Assembly (NCBI GenBank): GCA_028876395.1 | Contig: JAGWRX010000074.1 | Span: forward strand, 1 to 44,188 | Direction: 5' to 3' | DNA from: Acidobacteriota bacterium | Lineage (GTDB): Bacteria; Acidobacteriota; Terriglobia; Terriglobales; Acidobacteriaceae | DNA length: 44,188 nucleotides | Shown: piece by piece, positions 1-9,096 of the stretch | Layout: each line of letters begins with the position of its first letter | Numbering within the stretch: the stretch's first letter is position 1 | Position numbers and translations under genes: made by a program | Notes under the pieces: model-generated | Told to the model about the DNA's origin: nothing | Seen by the model: only the letters and a program-made list of their open reading frames with translations | Databases searched by the model: none

Positions 1-646
1 TCGACATCGCCGAGCACTCGATGTGCCAGCCCGGCCGCCCGCGCCCGATCGCCGTATCCCACGCCGTCTCGCCCGGCCTGGCCGCCTTCCACAGCGCAAA
101 GTCGCGCGCCGAGTCCTTCTCGTACTCGTCCACATCCACCCGCGCGCCGTCTTCCATGCCGCTCAGGTCCTTCTTGCTCAGCTTGCCGTACTCCGGAAAC
201 GCAGACAGCCTGAAGTACCAGCTGCCGTCTTCGGTCTTGTACGCCGCCCCCACTGCGGCCAGCTTCTCAATCAGCTCCACCATGCGGCCAATGTTTTCTG
301 TGGCGCGCGCAATCTGCTCCGGCCGCTCGATGCGCAGCGCGTCAATATCCTCAAAGAAGGCATCCACATAGCGCGGCGTGTACTCGCCAATCGGGATGCT
401 CGCCGCCGCCGCGTTGCGGATAATCTTGTCGTCCACATCAGTAATGTTCATCACGTGGCGAATCTTCATGCCGGTCAGCTTCAGAAAGCGCCGCAGCACG
501 TCAATCTGCAGGAAAGTCCTGAAGTTGCCAATGTGTCCGTAGTCATACACCGTCGGCCCGCAGGCATACATGCGCAGCGTCTGCCCATCCATGGGCACAA
601 GCGGGTCCACTTGTCCGGTGAGGGTATTGAAAAGGCGGAGGATCAT
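1..646 (-). CDS. cysS: Cysteinyl-tRNA synthetase, N-terminal part
   Basis: This is the N-terminal 215 residues of cysteine-tRNA ligase, which charges tRNA-Cys in the cytoplasm. The start ATG is at 646-644 and gives MILRLFNTLTG. The zinc/active-site segment YACGPTVYDYGHIGNFR holds the class I HIGH-like motif as HIGN. RHVMNITDVDDK follows, and GWHIECSAMS near the window edge carries a zinc-ligand Cys typical of CysRS. The KMSKS loop and anticodon-binding part lie outside the window. It sits 98 bp downstream of tsaD on the same strand, so the two may be co-transcribed. The family identification is firm; only the right end of the gene is seen. Confidence 0.95.
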   Translation of the reverse strand, partial: MILRLFNTLTGQVDPLVPMDGQTLRMYACGPTVYDYGHIGNFRTFLQIDVLRRFLKLTGMKIRHVMNITDVDDKIIRNAAAASIPIGEYTPRYVDAFFEDIDALRIERPEQIARATENIGRMVELIEKLAAVGAAYKTEDGSWYFRLSAFPEYGKLSKKDLSGMEDGARVDVDEYEKDSARDFALWKAARPGETAWDTAIGRGRPGWHIECSAMS

Positions 647-744
647 AATTTCGTGGCTCGTACCGCAGGCCCGGCTGAGCGGCAAAAACCACCACAAACC
701 AGACCCTTTCGATTGTAGCAGCGGGGGTTATGCGGCAAACAGGC

Positions 745-1929
745 TCAGCGCCCCAGCACGAGCGACGGGTCCGCCGACAAATCCAGCCCGGCAAACTCCC
801 CCGCCACAAAGCGCGGCCAGGCAGCCGCCGCAATCATCGCCGCGTTGTCCGTTGAGAGCGCCAGCGTCGGGAACGCCACCCGCACCCAGCGCCGCTCCGC
901 CTCCGCCGCAAACCGCGCCCGCAGCTCACGGTTGGCCGCCACGCCGCCCGTCACCAGAATCCGCGCCGCACCCAGCGCCTCCGCCGCCGCAAAGGTCTTC
1001 TTCATCAGGTCGCCCACCACCGCATGCTGAAAGCTCGCAATCAAATCCAGCACCTGCTGCGAACACAAGGCAAGCGCCTCGTCCTTTGTCTGCGGCGGCC
1101 GCGCCCCGGCCAGTATCCGCGCCACCCGCGCCTCGGCCTCCGCGCGCAGCCCGTGCAGCTCCACATAGCGCAGCACGGCCGTCTTGATGCCGGAAAAAGA
1201 AAACATGAAGTGCGTGTCCAGCTCCGCTATCGGAGCCGTCTTCGCCGCCTTGGTCCTCGGGGGCTTACCGGCCAGGTGGAGCTTTGTCTTAATCTGCGCA
1301 AAGGCAAACGGCACCGCTTTCGCGTCTCCAAACCGCGCCAGCGCATCAATCCACGGCCCGCCCGGATACCCCAGCCCCAGCAGCTTGGCCACCTTGTCAT
1401 AGGCCTCGCCCGCCGCGTCATCCACCGTGCGCCCCATCAGCTTGTAGCGCCATGTCCCATCCACCGGCCGCGCCAGATACAGGTGCGTGTGCCCGCCGGA
1501 AACCACCAGCGCCAGGGACTGCGCGTCCAGCGAATCCTCCTGCGCCTCCTTCTCATGCAGCAGCACGGCGTGAATGTGCCCTTCCAGGTGGTTCACAGCA
1601 ATCAGCGGCAGCCCGCGCGCAAAGGCCAGCGCCTTGGCATACGTAATGCCCACCAGCAGCGCCCCAGCCAGTCCCGGCCCGCTGGTCACGGCAATCGCGT
1701 CCAGGTCGGCGAGCGTGCAGCCCGCCTCTGCCAGCGCCGCCCGCACCACCGGCACAATGGCCCGCAGATGCTCACGGCTGGCCAGCTCCGGCACCACTCC
1801 GCCATAGCGCGCATGCGTGGCAATCTGCGACGCCACCACCGACGACAGCGTGCGCTCCCCGCGCTCCACCACCGCCGCCGCCGTCTCATCGCACGAGCTT
1901 TCAATGCCCAGAATCAGCCCACGACCCAT
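745..1929 (-). CDS. tsaD: tRNA N6-adenosine threonylcarbamoyltransferase TsaD
   Basis: TsaD (Gcp/Kae1/YgjD family) transfers threonylcarbamoyl from TC-AMP to A37 of ANN-decoding tRNAs, together with TsaB and TsaE in the cytoplasm. Landmarks in order: [15 protein letters not shown] at the N-terminus, the metal-binding [53 protein letters not shown] and [14 protein letters not shown]. The 394 residues exceed the usual 335-350. Part of the excess is a basic, proline-rich insertion ([18 protein letters not shown]) just before the [10 protein letters not shown] motif. The gene is divergent from the nucleotidyltransferase at 1989 across 59 bp, and cysS follows on the same strand. Identification is certain from the motif series. 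Confidence 0.96.
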   Translation of the reverse strand: MGRGLILGIESSCDETAAAVVERGERTLSSVVASQIATHARYGGVVPELASREHLRAIVPVVRAALAEAGCTLADLDAIAVTSGPGLAGALLVGITYAKALAFARGLPLIAVNHLEGHIHAVLLHEKEAQEDSLDAQSLALVVSGGHTHLYLARPVDGTWRYKLMGRTVDDAAGEAYDKVAKLLGLGYPGGPWIDALARFGDAKAVPFAFAQIKTKLHLAGKPPRTKAAKTAPIAELDTHFMFSFSGIKTAVLRYVELHGLRAEAEARVARILAGARPPQTKDEALALCSQQVLDLIASFQHAVVGDLMKKTFAAAEALGAARILVTGGVAANRELRARFAAEAERRWVRVAFPTLALSTDNAAMIAAAAWPRFVAGEFAGLDLSADPSLVLGR

Positions 1930-1988
1930 GCTTTCAGTGTACCGGCCTCGTATCTTTCTCCCGAAACGGATTACTCTCTACCTGAGCC

Positions 1989-3395
1989 ATGTTTCCCGCG
2001 ACGCCCCAGTTCGAGGCAGCCCTGCGCATCGTCCGCACCTTGCAGTCTGCCGGATACGAGGCCTATCTCGCCGGCGGCTGCGTGCGCGACCTGCTGCTCG
2101 GCCGCAGCCCCGAGGACTACGACGTCGCCACCTCCGCCACCCCGGACGTCGTCCTCCGCATGTTTCCCCGCACCTTTGCCGTGGGCGCGCACTTCGGCGT
2201 GGTGCTCGTCGCCGAAGTGCCCGCATCCTCCAGCGACACCTCCCGCGGCCACAAGCCCACTGAGGTCGCCACCTTCCGCTCCGATGGCGTCTACTCCGAC
2301 GGCCGCCGCCCCGACGCCGTGCAGTACACGCTCAGCGCCGCCGAAGACGTCCGCCGCCGCGATTTCACCATCAACGGCCTGCTGCTCGATCCGCTGCGCT
2401 GGGCAGCCTCCGCTCCAGCTTTCCCTGGAAAAGCACCCGCCGTCCGCGAAGGACTCGTAGATCACGTCGGCGGCCTTGCCGACCTCGACGCAGGCGTCAT
2501 CCGCGCCATCGGCCGCCCGGAACTCCGCTTTGAAGAGGACCAGCTTCGCCTGCTGCGTGCCGTGCGCTTCGCCGCGCGCTTCGGCTTCACCATCGACCCC
2601 GCCACGCACAGCGCCATCCGCGCCCTCGCCGCCCGCATCCACGCCGTCAGCCGCGAGCGCATCCGCGACGAGATCACCCGCATGCTCACCGAGGGCCGCG
2701 CCCGCCGCGCCTTCGCGCTCCTCGATGAAACCGACCTGCTCGTCCAGGTGCTGCCTGAAGTCGCCGCAATGAAAGGCATCCAGCAGCCGCCCGACTTCCA
2801 TCCCGAGGGCGACGTCTGGACGCACACCCTGCTCTTGCTCGCGCAACTCGAACCCGGCTGCCCGGTCACCCTCGCCTGGGGCGCCCTGCTCCACGACATC
2901 GGCAAGCCCCCTACCTTCCGTCAGGCCCCGGATCGCATCCGCTTCGACGGCCACGTCGAGGTCGGCATGGCCATCGGCGCGCGCATCCTCCAGAGCCTCC
3001 GCTTCTCCAACGACGAGACCCGCATGATCCTCGCGCTCATCCAGAACCACATGCGCTTCGCTGACGCCGTCCACATGCGCGCTTCCACCCTCAAGCGCTT
3101 CTTCCGCCTTGAAAATTTTTCGCAGCACCTCGCCCTGCACCGCATGGACTGCCTCGCCGCAGGCGGCAACCTCGACCACTGGGAGTTCGTCCGCCAGCGC
3201 TACGAGGCCATGCCCGAGGAGGACGTGCGCCCCAAACCGCTCCTCACCGGCCACGACCTCATCGCCGCGGGCTACGTGCCCGGCGCCGAGTTCAAGCACA
3301 TCCTCCAGGCCGTCGAAGACGCGCAGCTTGAAGGCTCCATCACCACCCCCGACGAGGCGCTTCGGCTCGTGCATGAGCGCTTCCCGCGACAATAG
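1989..3395 (+). CDS. cca: CCA-adding / poly(A) polymerase family tRNA nucleotidyltransferase with HD domain
   Basis: This is a class II nucleotidyltransferase of the CCA-adding enzyme/poly(A) polymerase family, 468 residues. The head has AGGCVRDLLLGR followed by the metal-binding DYDVAT (DxD), then the RRRDFTINGLLLDP motif and the neck helix ending near ERIRDEITRML. An HD phosphohydrolase-type domain follows, with the diagnostic LLHDIGKPPTF and upstream HTLLLLAQL. CCA enzymes mature or repair tRNA 3' ends. A-adding-only relatives look alike, so the exact nucleotide specificity is inferred. An insertion-like stretch around VAEVPASSSDTSRGHKPTE lies between the DxD region and RRRDF. The gene ends 46 bp before a strong hairpin terminator. 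Confidence 0.88.
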   Translation: MFPATPQFEAALRIVRTLQSAGYEAYLAGGCVRDLLLGRSPEDYDVATSATPDVVLRMFPRTFAVGAHFGVVLVAEVPASSSDTSRGHKPTEVATFRSDGVYSDGRRPDAVQYTLSAAEDVRRRDFTINGLLLDPLRWAASAPAFPGKAPAVREGLVDHVGGLADLDAGVIRAIGRPELRFEEDQLRLLRAVRFAARFGFTIDPATHSAIRALAARIHAVSRERIRDEITRMLTEGRARRAFALLDETDLLVQVLPEVAAMKGIQQPPDFHPEGDVWTHTLLLLAQLEPGCPVTLAWGALLHDIGKPPTFRQAPDRIRFDGHVEVGMAIGARILQSLRFSNDETRMILALIQNHMRFADAVHMRASTLKRFFRLENFSQHLALHRMDCLAAGGNLDHWEFVRQRYEAMPEEDVRPKPLLTGHDLIAAGYVPGAEFKHILQAVEDAQLEGSITTPDEALRLVHERFPRQ

Positions 3396-3441
3396 TCCCC
3401 GTCAGCAGGAGCGCCAGACAATCCACCGCTCAAACAAAAAT

Positions 3442-3472
3442 GACCAGGCGCGCAACTCTTGCGCGACTGGTC
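3442..3472. terminator. Bidirectional factor-independent terminator
   Basis: Two 14-base arms (3442-3455 and 3459-3472) pair with one mismatch around a CTC loop. The hairpin lies between convergent genes: the nucleotidyltransferase ends at 3395 and the phosphoesterase ends at 3492 on the other strand. It is followed by TGGTTTTG on the plus strand and preceded by CAAACAAAAA, which gives a T-rich tail on the minus strand. It can therefore serve both transcripts. Confidence 0.8.
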
Positions 3473-3491
3473 TGGTTTTGAGGTTGAAAGG

Positions 3492-4655
3492 CTACTTGCC
3501 GGCGCCGAACAGGTCTGACATGAGTTGTACGTTCGGGTCTGCGGCATGATTCAGGTAGTCGAGGCCGAAACCCGCTTCCAGGGTCTTGAGCAATGAGAAG
3601 TGGTTGTACTTCACCTTGCTCGTCACACCGGTTGGTGCGTAGTTCGTGTCGACGATGGTTACCACCTGGTTCGGATCTGTCCCATAATCATTTTCGTCCC
3701 ACACGATTACGATGACGTTGTTGCCCTCTTTCCAGGCTTTGGACGACTTAATCGCAGTCACCAGCGTATTGATGGCAGCGTCGCCCTGTGCAATCGCATT
3801 CTGATCCATCGAGCATCCGGTACCCACTTCGCTGGTGCCGCGGCCGTGTTGATCGTGGCACTGGTTAGGCGCGATGAAGGCCAGGTTCGGAACGTGACCG
3901 ATTGCCAGGTCGGCATAGAGCTGGTTGAAGCCCACAATATTCTCGAGACTCAGCTTCGGGTTGTCACCGTCCTGCACGCTGGCAAAGTATGCAAAGGGAT
4001 TGTGCTTGGCTGCGTACAGCTTGGGCATGCCCGGCTCAGACTGGGTAACGTCAGAGATGAGACCGTCGCTGTAATTGACTCGGTCGGCGCCATAGGGCGG
4101 CAGGTTCTCCTGGTAGGACTTCCAGCTCCTGCCCGCTTCAACAAGCTGATCAGCAATCGTCTTTCCAACAGTAAGCGCCGCCGGCAGCGGATCATTGTAG
4201 ACCGGAGAACTCACCGTTCCTTCATTCGTCGTGTCGACAGCCGGTGTCGGAGCGTCGTAGCCGACTCCAGCGATGGGGCAGATGTTGCTGGTCGTGGACT
4301 CGTCTGAGGGAATCCCCGAAACGATATTGGGCACACAGTCGCTGTTGTGCCAGTCCGGAGCGTGGTCGTCGATCACGCCGAAGTTGGAACCACCCACTAC
4401 TTCAAGGTAGTTTGTCAGGCTTGGATGCCCCACTCCAAAGTAATTCGTGGCTAGGTTGGCCGTCTTCGCGTAATTGTTGAGAAACGGCGCATTCGTATTG
4501 CCGATGATCTGGCTGTAGGCGTGATTCTCCATCATGATCACGAACGCGTGATCCAGATGCGGAACGCTGCGGTCCTGGCCAGGTTCCTGACCCAACGCAA
4601 GATTGGCGGAGAAAGCGGCAAGGCCGAGCAAGAGCGCGGCTTTCTTGAATTTCAT
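3492..4655 (-). CDS. Secreted acid phosphatase / phosphoesterase (PF04185-type)
   Basis: This is an exported phosphoesterase of the phospholipase C/AcpA-like acid phosphatase superfamily, 387 residues. A Sec signal peptide (residues 1 to about 22, KKAALLLGLAAFSANLALG) precedes the mature start. Metal/active-site landmarks are MMENHAYSQI (41-50), GVGHPSLTNYLEVVGG (74-89), CHDQHGRG (266-273) and VWDENDYG (318-325). Relatives cleave phosphomonoesters or phospholipid head groups in the periplasm or outside the cell; the substrate here is inferred to be a phosphomonoester, and phospholipase C activity cannot be excluded. The start is supported by GAGGT eight bases upstream of ATG. It stands alone, terminated by the hairpin at 3442-3472. 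Confidence 0.82.
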   Translation of the reverse strand: MKFKKAALLLGLAAFSANLALGQEPGQDRSVPHLDHAFVIMMENHAYSQIIGNTNAPFLNNYAKTANLATNYFGVGHPSLTNYLEVVGGSNFGVIDDHAPDWHNSDCVPNIVSGIPSDESTTSNICPIAGVGYDAPTPAVDTTNEGTVSSPVYNDPLPAALTVGKTIADQLVEAGRSWKSYQENLPPYGADRVNYSDGLISDVTQSEPGMPKLYAAKHNPFAYFASVQDGDNPKLSLENIVGFNQLYADLAIGHVPNLAFIAPNQCHDQHGRGTSEVGTGCSMDQNAIAQGDAAINTLVTAIKSSKAWKEGNNVIVIVWDENDYGTDPNQVVTIVDTNYAPTGVTSKVKYNHFSLLKTLEAGFGLDYLNHAADPNVQLMSDLFGAGK

Positions 4656-5070
4656 TTAGATCGACCTCTCAATGTTTGAATCCTGCATTGATTTGCGAAT
4701 TGGGGACACTCCGAGACATCGGCGCGCATGGAGCCTTGTGAGCCGGACAGTCCCCGCCGATGAAAAACAACGCGAGAGAAAGAACCCTGAGCGCGATCAA
4801 ATAAAGGCTCGCAGGAATTCTCTTTCCGACTGAACGGTACGGCGGGGAAGTTACGCAGGCATTAAGGTTTGAATAACTTTCTTTATCTGAGCTCGTGTTC
4901 AGACTTCTCAGGCGGCCCTGCCGTGAGTCGGTGGCCTCCTGCCCGCACCGTGGAACTCCATCTGACCAGACTCACTGCCAATCGTGCCGCCCGTGAGATA
5001 GAGAATTTGTGGACTCGCTGGCGCAAAGCGAAATCCCGACCCCTATCTCCCTCCGTGAAAGGTTGCCGCC
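4656..5070. other. Intergenic region, no gene seen
   Basis: This 415-bp gap is upstream of two divergent units (the phosphoesterase on minus, the DUF4914 relic on plus). It should hold the promoter of the phosphoesterase, but I see no convincing -35/-10 pair. Short open frames in it have no recognisable protein features or ribosome binding sites. Confidence 0.5.
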
Positions 5071-6357
5071 ATGACCACCGTAGCCGCAAGCGAACCTGTC
5101 ATTGACTTCCAGGCGAGTTGGATCGAGATGGACCTGCCCGCCCACGCGCGTGAAGTACTCAGTGCTGCCCCCCTCGTGCAAACGCCAGAGAGTCGCCAGC
5201 AACTCCTTGACTGGGCCCTCGGCCGCGCCACCGGCGCCATCGACTGGCGCCTCGGCAATCGCGACGACCACGGCGTCTTTGAGGTCGTCTTCCAGGTTCG
5301 CGGCGCGGGCCGCGTGGCAGAGGCCGTCATCACCAAGGCGCGCAACGGACTAGCGATCAACTTCCCTGACCCCGCCATGCGCCGCCGCGACCCGGACGCC
5401 ATGGTCATTGGCGACAATCTGCCCACCGACAAGCCCACCTGCGCCCAGCGCTTCGGCGAGCCATTTGACGCAACGCGCCAGCAGACGCTCGACTGGCTTA
5501 AGACGCAGGAGCTTGTCGCCATGCCCTTCTACGCCGGTACAGACTCGCTTGGCTACGGCGCGCTGTTGATCCTGCCGCGTCAGGCCGCATTTTTGCCGCT
5601 GCCCTCGCCGACCTGCAGGGTATGATTCCCCGCAGTCAGGTACCGGCCAGCTTCAAAATCAATGCGGGCGTGCTCTTCGTCGCCCCACCCTTCCGTCATA
5701 CCCACTTCGGCGGCCGCTAGGTCGTGGTGCATGACCGCGCCGCCACGCATCAGGAGATCTTCGCCTACAACCTCTACCCGGGCCCCAGCGCCAAAAAGGG
5801 CGTACTCCATGCTGCTCGACATCGGCGAGCGCGAAGGCTGGACCACTAACCACTGCGCCGCCGTCGCCGTCGTCACGCCCTGCGAGAACCAGCTGATCCT
5901 CATGCATGATGGCGCCAGCGGTGGCGGCAAGAGCGAGATGACTGAGCGCATCCACCGCATGGAAGACGAACGCCTGCTGCTTGGCCGCAACGTTGTCACC
6001 AAAGAGGAGCGTACCCTCAACCTGCCCGAGGCCTGCCATCTGCGCCCCATCGCCGACGACATGGCCTGCGCCCACCCCAAATATCAGGGCACAAGCGGAC
6101 GCCTCACCGTTGCCGATGCTGAAAACGCCCGGTTCGTGCGCGTGGACCACATTCATCGCTACGGCACCGCGCCCAACCTCGAGCGCCTCTGCATCGATCC
6201 GCCCGAGCCGCTCATCTTTCTCAACCACTACATCGTCCCCGGCGGTAACTGCCTCACCTGGGAGCACGTGGAAGACGCGCCCGGTAAGCGCTGCCCGAAT
6301 CCCCGGGTGATCCTGCCGCGCCGCGGGCCTCAATCAGCGTTTTACATATCCTTCTGA
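5071..6357 (+). pseudogene. Decayed DUF4914-family P-loop protein
   Basis: The reading frame matches the DUF4914 family (full-length members are roughly 600+ residues; comparison from memory) but is broken. Frame 1 runs from ATG 5071 to about 5590 (NRDDHGVFEVVFQV, RRRDPDAMVIGDNLPTDKP). One T is missing from the T-run 5590-5594, so the homology continues in frame 3 (ALADLQGM, APPFRHTHFGGR). That stretch has a TAG at 5718-5720 where the family has Gln. Near 5802 a net loss of two bases restores frame 1 (YSMLLDIGEREGWTTNH). The Walker-A-like GASGGGKSEM is encoded at 5911-5940. Homology ends near PNPRVILPRR (about 6321), so the C-terminal part is gone. The family's function is not established; the P-loop suggests nucleotide binding. 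Confidence 0.78.
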
Positions 6358-6415
6358 CAAAATAGCCTCCGGGGGGCAGAATGCCATCCAAACAGGCATT
6401 CAGCGTCAACTATAG

Positions 6416-6529
6416 CGCAGCGCCAATTCAGCTCGCGACTACAAGGCCGCAAACGGCGGATACACGCGCAAACATAAGTACCAATTCATCAAGTATCCAG
6501 CCAGTGACTTGCGTATGACTCAGAAATGA
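6416..6529 (+). other. Orphan coding-like tail between genes
   Basis: An open stretch without a start codon of its own ends at TGA 6527-6529. It encodes a basic, low-repeat peptide (DYKAANGGYTRKHKYQFIKY...). It lies just downstream of the broken DUF4914 gene and ahead of the small secreted protein. It may be the remnant of a deleted gene or of the DUF4914 C-terminus. I do not recognise it. Confidence 0.25.
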
Positions 6530-6630
6530 CCCTCAATGCATGGTTAAAAACGGGATCAAGGCGCAGAGTCAATAGCATCGAGAGCGGATTCCGGAAACCG
6601 GGGTCCACCCACGAAGAACGGAGGCTCGTT

Positions 6631-7074
6631 ATGAAATGCCGCTCCGTAATTCTCATCAGGCTGCTTCTGGGCGTTGCACTGGCAACTGGCCTGCTTTACG
6701 CAGCTGCCAGCGTTTCCGCTCAGAACGTGTCCGTAACCGTTCCATTTGCCTTTACGGCAAACCATCATTCGTTGCCAGCCGGCTTTTATGAAGTGCAAAT
6801 GCTGTCGAACCGCTTCATGGCGCTTCGCAACACAGTGACGGAGGAGACTCGGGTGTTTATGGTTCACCCAGGCGAGGGGCAAAACCCCGAAGAGGCGCCG
6901 GGCCGCCTGGTTTTTGTCCGCGTGGGACAGCAGTTTCACCTCAACCAGATCCGGATTGCCGGAAAGAGCATGTACAGCGATTTGGTTGTACAGCACAAGG
7001 CAGATCAGGAGCTGGCCAGTGGACGGGGTGCAGGCTCCACCGTTGAAGTGGCCTTCAACAACCAGCACCGGTAA
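6631..7074 (+). CDS. Small secreted hypothetical protein
   Basis: A 147-residue exported protein with no recognised catalytic motif. The ATG at 6631 is preferred over an in-frame ATG at 6526, because it directly precedes a clean signal peptide (LIRLLLGVALATGLLYAAASVSA) and has GGAGG about seven bases upstream. The mature part starts QNVSVTVPFAFTANHHSLPAG and is rich in beta-type sequence (YEVQMLSNRFMALRN, RLVFVRVGQQFHLNQI). This layout, a short beta-rich domain beginning VTVPFAF...LPAGxYEV, resembles small secreted proteins I associate with Acidobacteriota, but no function is known to me. It stands alone on the plus strand. Confidence 0.75.
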   Translation: MKCRSVILIRLLLGVALATGLLYAAASVSAQNVSVTVPFAFTANHHSLPAGFYEVQMLSNRFMALRNTVTEETRVFMVHPGEGQNPEEAPGRLVFVRVGQQFHLNQIRIAGKSMYSDLVVQHKADQELASGRGAGSTVEVAFNNQHR

Positions 7075-7106
7075 GCACCAGCAATGTGAGGTCGCGGAAA
7101 CAACAA

Positions 7107-7132
7107 GACCGGCTGCATCCCCGCAGCCGGTC
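7107..7132 (-). terminator. Factor-independent terminator of the CRTAC1 gene
   Basis: Perfect 10-bp arms (7107-7116 and 7123-7132) flank a 6-base loop. Read on the minus strand, the stem is followed by TTGTTGTTT, a T-rich tail. It lies 18 bp beyond the stop of the CRTAC1 gene at 7150 and in the tail-to-tail gap with the small secreted protein gene. Confidence 0.75.
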
Positions 7133-7149
7133 GCGCGCGTTATACAAAG

Positions 7150-9096
7150 CTATTTTTTGGCCGTGCCGCACGCCACGCACAGCTCGCCCGTCACGCCCTT
7201 GCCCTGCTCGATCGTAACAATCCGGTCCACCGCCGTCAGTTGCACCTTCTCCACCGCGCCGACCGGCCAGTGAATCTCCACCGCATCCACCGTGGCCGCA
7301 TCGCCCAGGCCAAAGTGAACCCGCAGGTCGCTCGATGACAGATAGCTGCCGCCGCTCAGCACGTCTCCGCGCTGCCGCGTGCCGCCCGCCGTCAGATACA
7401 CCGTTGCGCCTACCGCATCGCGCGGGCTTCCCGCTCCGCCAATCAACTGCAGGTCCACCCAATGATGATGGTCAGCGCTCACATTGCGCAGCAGCAGCGG
7501 CGGGCCATCGAGATTGTTGATCACCGCATCCATCTTGCCGTCGTTGAACAGATCCCCGAACGCCGCGCCGCGTCCCACGGCCACCTCGGCCAGTCCTGTT
7601 CCCTCAACCGGGGGAATCAACTCGAACGTTCCGTTGTGCAGATTGTGAAAGAGCAGCGCGCGCTGCGCATAACTCATGCCCCAGTCGGAGTTATCGTCCA
7701 CATGCGGATACACGTGGCCGTTGACGATCATCAAGTCCTTCCAGCCATCGTTGTCGTAGTCCAGAAACCCGTCGCCAAATCCGACAAAAGGCACCGTCTG
7801 CGCAGCGATCCCGGTGCGGTAGCTGTAGTCCTCGAACGTGCCATCGCCGTTGTTGCGAAACACCACGTCGTAGTCATCTGAGAAATCCGTATTCACCAGG
7901 TCGATGCGGCCGTTGTTCTCATAATCTCCCGCCGCAATGCCCATATTCGACACCTCGCGGCCAGCCTGGTTGAACGCATAGCCGCTGAGGTAGCTCTGGT
8001 CGTCAAACGTCCCGTCGCCCTTGTTGATGTAGAGATAATTCGGTGTCGAGTCATTCGCCACCGCCAGGTCCACCTTGCCGTCGTTGTTCACATCCACAAA
8101 CAGCGAGCCCAGCCCGTAATAGCCATTGGGATCGTTGACGCCGGCCTTCACACTCACATCCGTAAAGGTTCCATCGCCGTTGTTATGAAACAAGTGATCC
8201 GGCGCGCCATCCAGCCCGCGCGGGCCGCACATCACGTTGACCGCGCGATACTGGCACGTGTGCGTGTGCACTGACGGCGAACCCACCACCGGCGGATGCT
8301 TGAAGTCGTACACAATGTATCCCGCCACAAAAAGATCCAGCCGCCCATCGCCGTCGTAGTCGCCCCACGTCGCCCCCGTGTAGTCCGTCGCCAGATCGGG
8401 AGAGGTGCTTTCCAGCGCCACGCCCGCCTTCTGCGCCACGTCAGTGAACGTACCGTTGCCGTTGTTGCGGTAGAGCCGGTTGCGGCCGAGATTCGTTACG
8501 TAGAGGTCGGGCCAGCCATCGTTGTCATAGTCGCCCACCGCGCAGCCCAGTCCCCACAGGTCATTGGCCACGCCCGCCTTTTCTGCCACGTCCGTAAACG
8601 TGCCATCGTGGTTGTTGCGAAACAGCGCCGCATGGGGCGGCGCAGCCTTTCCCGCAAGCGCATCCAGCGTCGATCCGTTCACCAGGTAGATATCCAGCCA
8701 GCCGTCGTGATCGAAATCGATTAGGCACACGCCTGACCCTTTGGCCTCAATAATCACGCGCTTCGCTGCGGTGCCCGTAGTGTTGTGCCAGCGCGCCAGC
8801 CCCGCTTGCGCGGCCACGTTCTGAAAGACCACCGGGCCCGTCTTCACAAAGCCTCCAGCGGTCACCGGGCGATGCTGCTCATCAAACGCGGGCTTCTGCG
8901 CGGTTCCCGTGGCCATGCCGCCCTGCTGCGGCGGCGTCTGCTGCGCCCGCGCCGCGCACGCCAGCGCCTGAGCAAATGCCAGCACGCACAACGCCCATGC
9001 CACTCCACGCCCCGATACAGGAAAACTTTTCAAGCGCAAATCCTGTTCCTCTTCTCTCAAATGCCCTGACGATCCACGGCTTGCAGTCGCACTCAC
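7150..9096 (-). CDS. CRTAC1-family FG-GAP/ASPIC-UnbV secreted protein (copy 1)
   Basis: A secreted beta-propeller protein of 648 residues. An N-terminal export signal (about residues 28-52, GVAWALCVLAFAQALACAARA) precedes seven FG-GAP/VCBS blades with calcium-type loops such as DFDHDGWLD, DYDNDGWPD, DYDGDGRLD, DVNNDGKVD and DYDNDGWKD. The C-terminus is an ASPIC/UnbV domain (GGSYLSSSDLRVHFGLG ... VEIHWPVG). Such proteins are predicted to be extracellular or outer-membrane associated, and their biochemical role is not settled. The GTG start at 9096 overlaps the stop of the upstream TPR gene by four bases (GTGA), which argues for translational coupling and for this start. The tail ends with GELCVACGTAKK, a C-x-x-C pair not seen in the other two copies here. 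Confidence 0.88.
   Translation of the reverse strand: MSATASRGSSGHLREEEQDLRLKSFPVSGRGVAWALCVLAFAQALACAARAQQTPPQQGGMATGTAQKPAFDEQHRPVTAGGFVKTGPVVFQNVAAQAGLARWHNTTGTAAKRVIIEAKGSGVCLIDFDHDGWLDIYLVNGSTLDALAGKAAPPHAALFRNNHDGTFTDVAEKAGVANDLWGLGCAVGDYDNDGWPDLYVTNLGRNRLYRNNGNGTFTDVAQKAGVALESTSPDLATDYTGATWGDYDGDGRLDLFVAGYIVYDFKHPPVVGSPSVHTHTCQYRAVNVMCGPRGLDGAPDHLFHNNGDGTFTDVSVKAGVNDPNGYYGLGSLFVDVNNDGKVDLAVANDSTPNYLYINKGDGTFDDQSYLSGYAFNQAGREVSNMGIAAGDYENNGRIDLVNTDFSDDYDVVFRNNGDGTFEDYSYRTGIAAQTVPFVGFGDGFLDYDNDGWKDLMIVNGHVYPHVDDNSDWGMSYAQRALLFHNLHNGTFELIPPVEGTGLAEVAVGRGAAFGDLFNDGKMDAVINNLDGPPLLLRNVSADHHHWVDLQLIGGAGSPRDAVGATVYLTAGGTRQRGDVLSGGSYLSSSDLRVHFGLGDAATVDAVEIHWPVGAVEKVQLTAVDRIVTIEQGKGVTGELCVACGTAKK

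Noticed and set aside
1024..2460. Plus-strand open frame across tsaD and the nucleotidyltransferase
   Set aside because: It overlaps two conserved genes and is Arg/Pro/Ser-rich with no domain.
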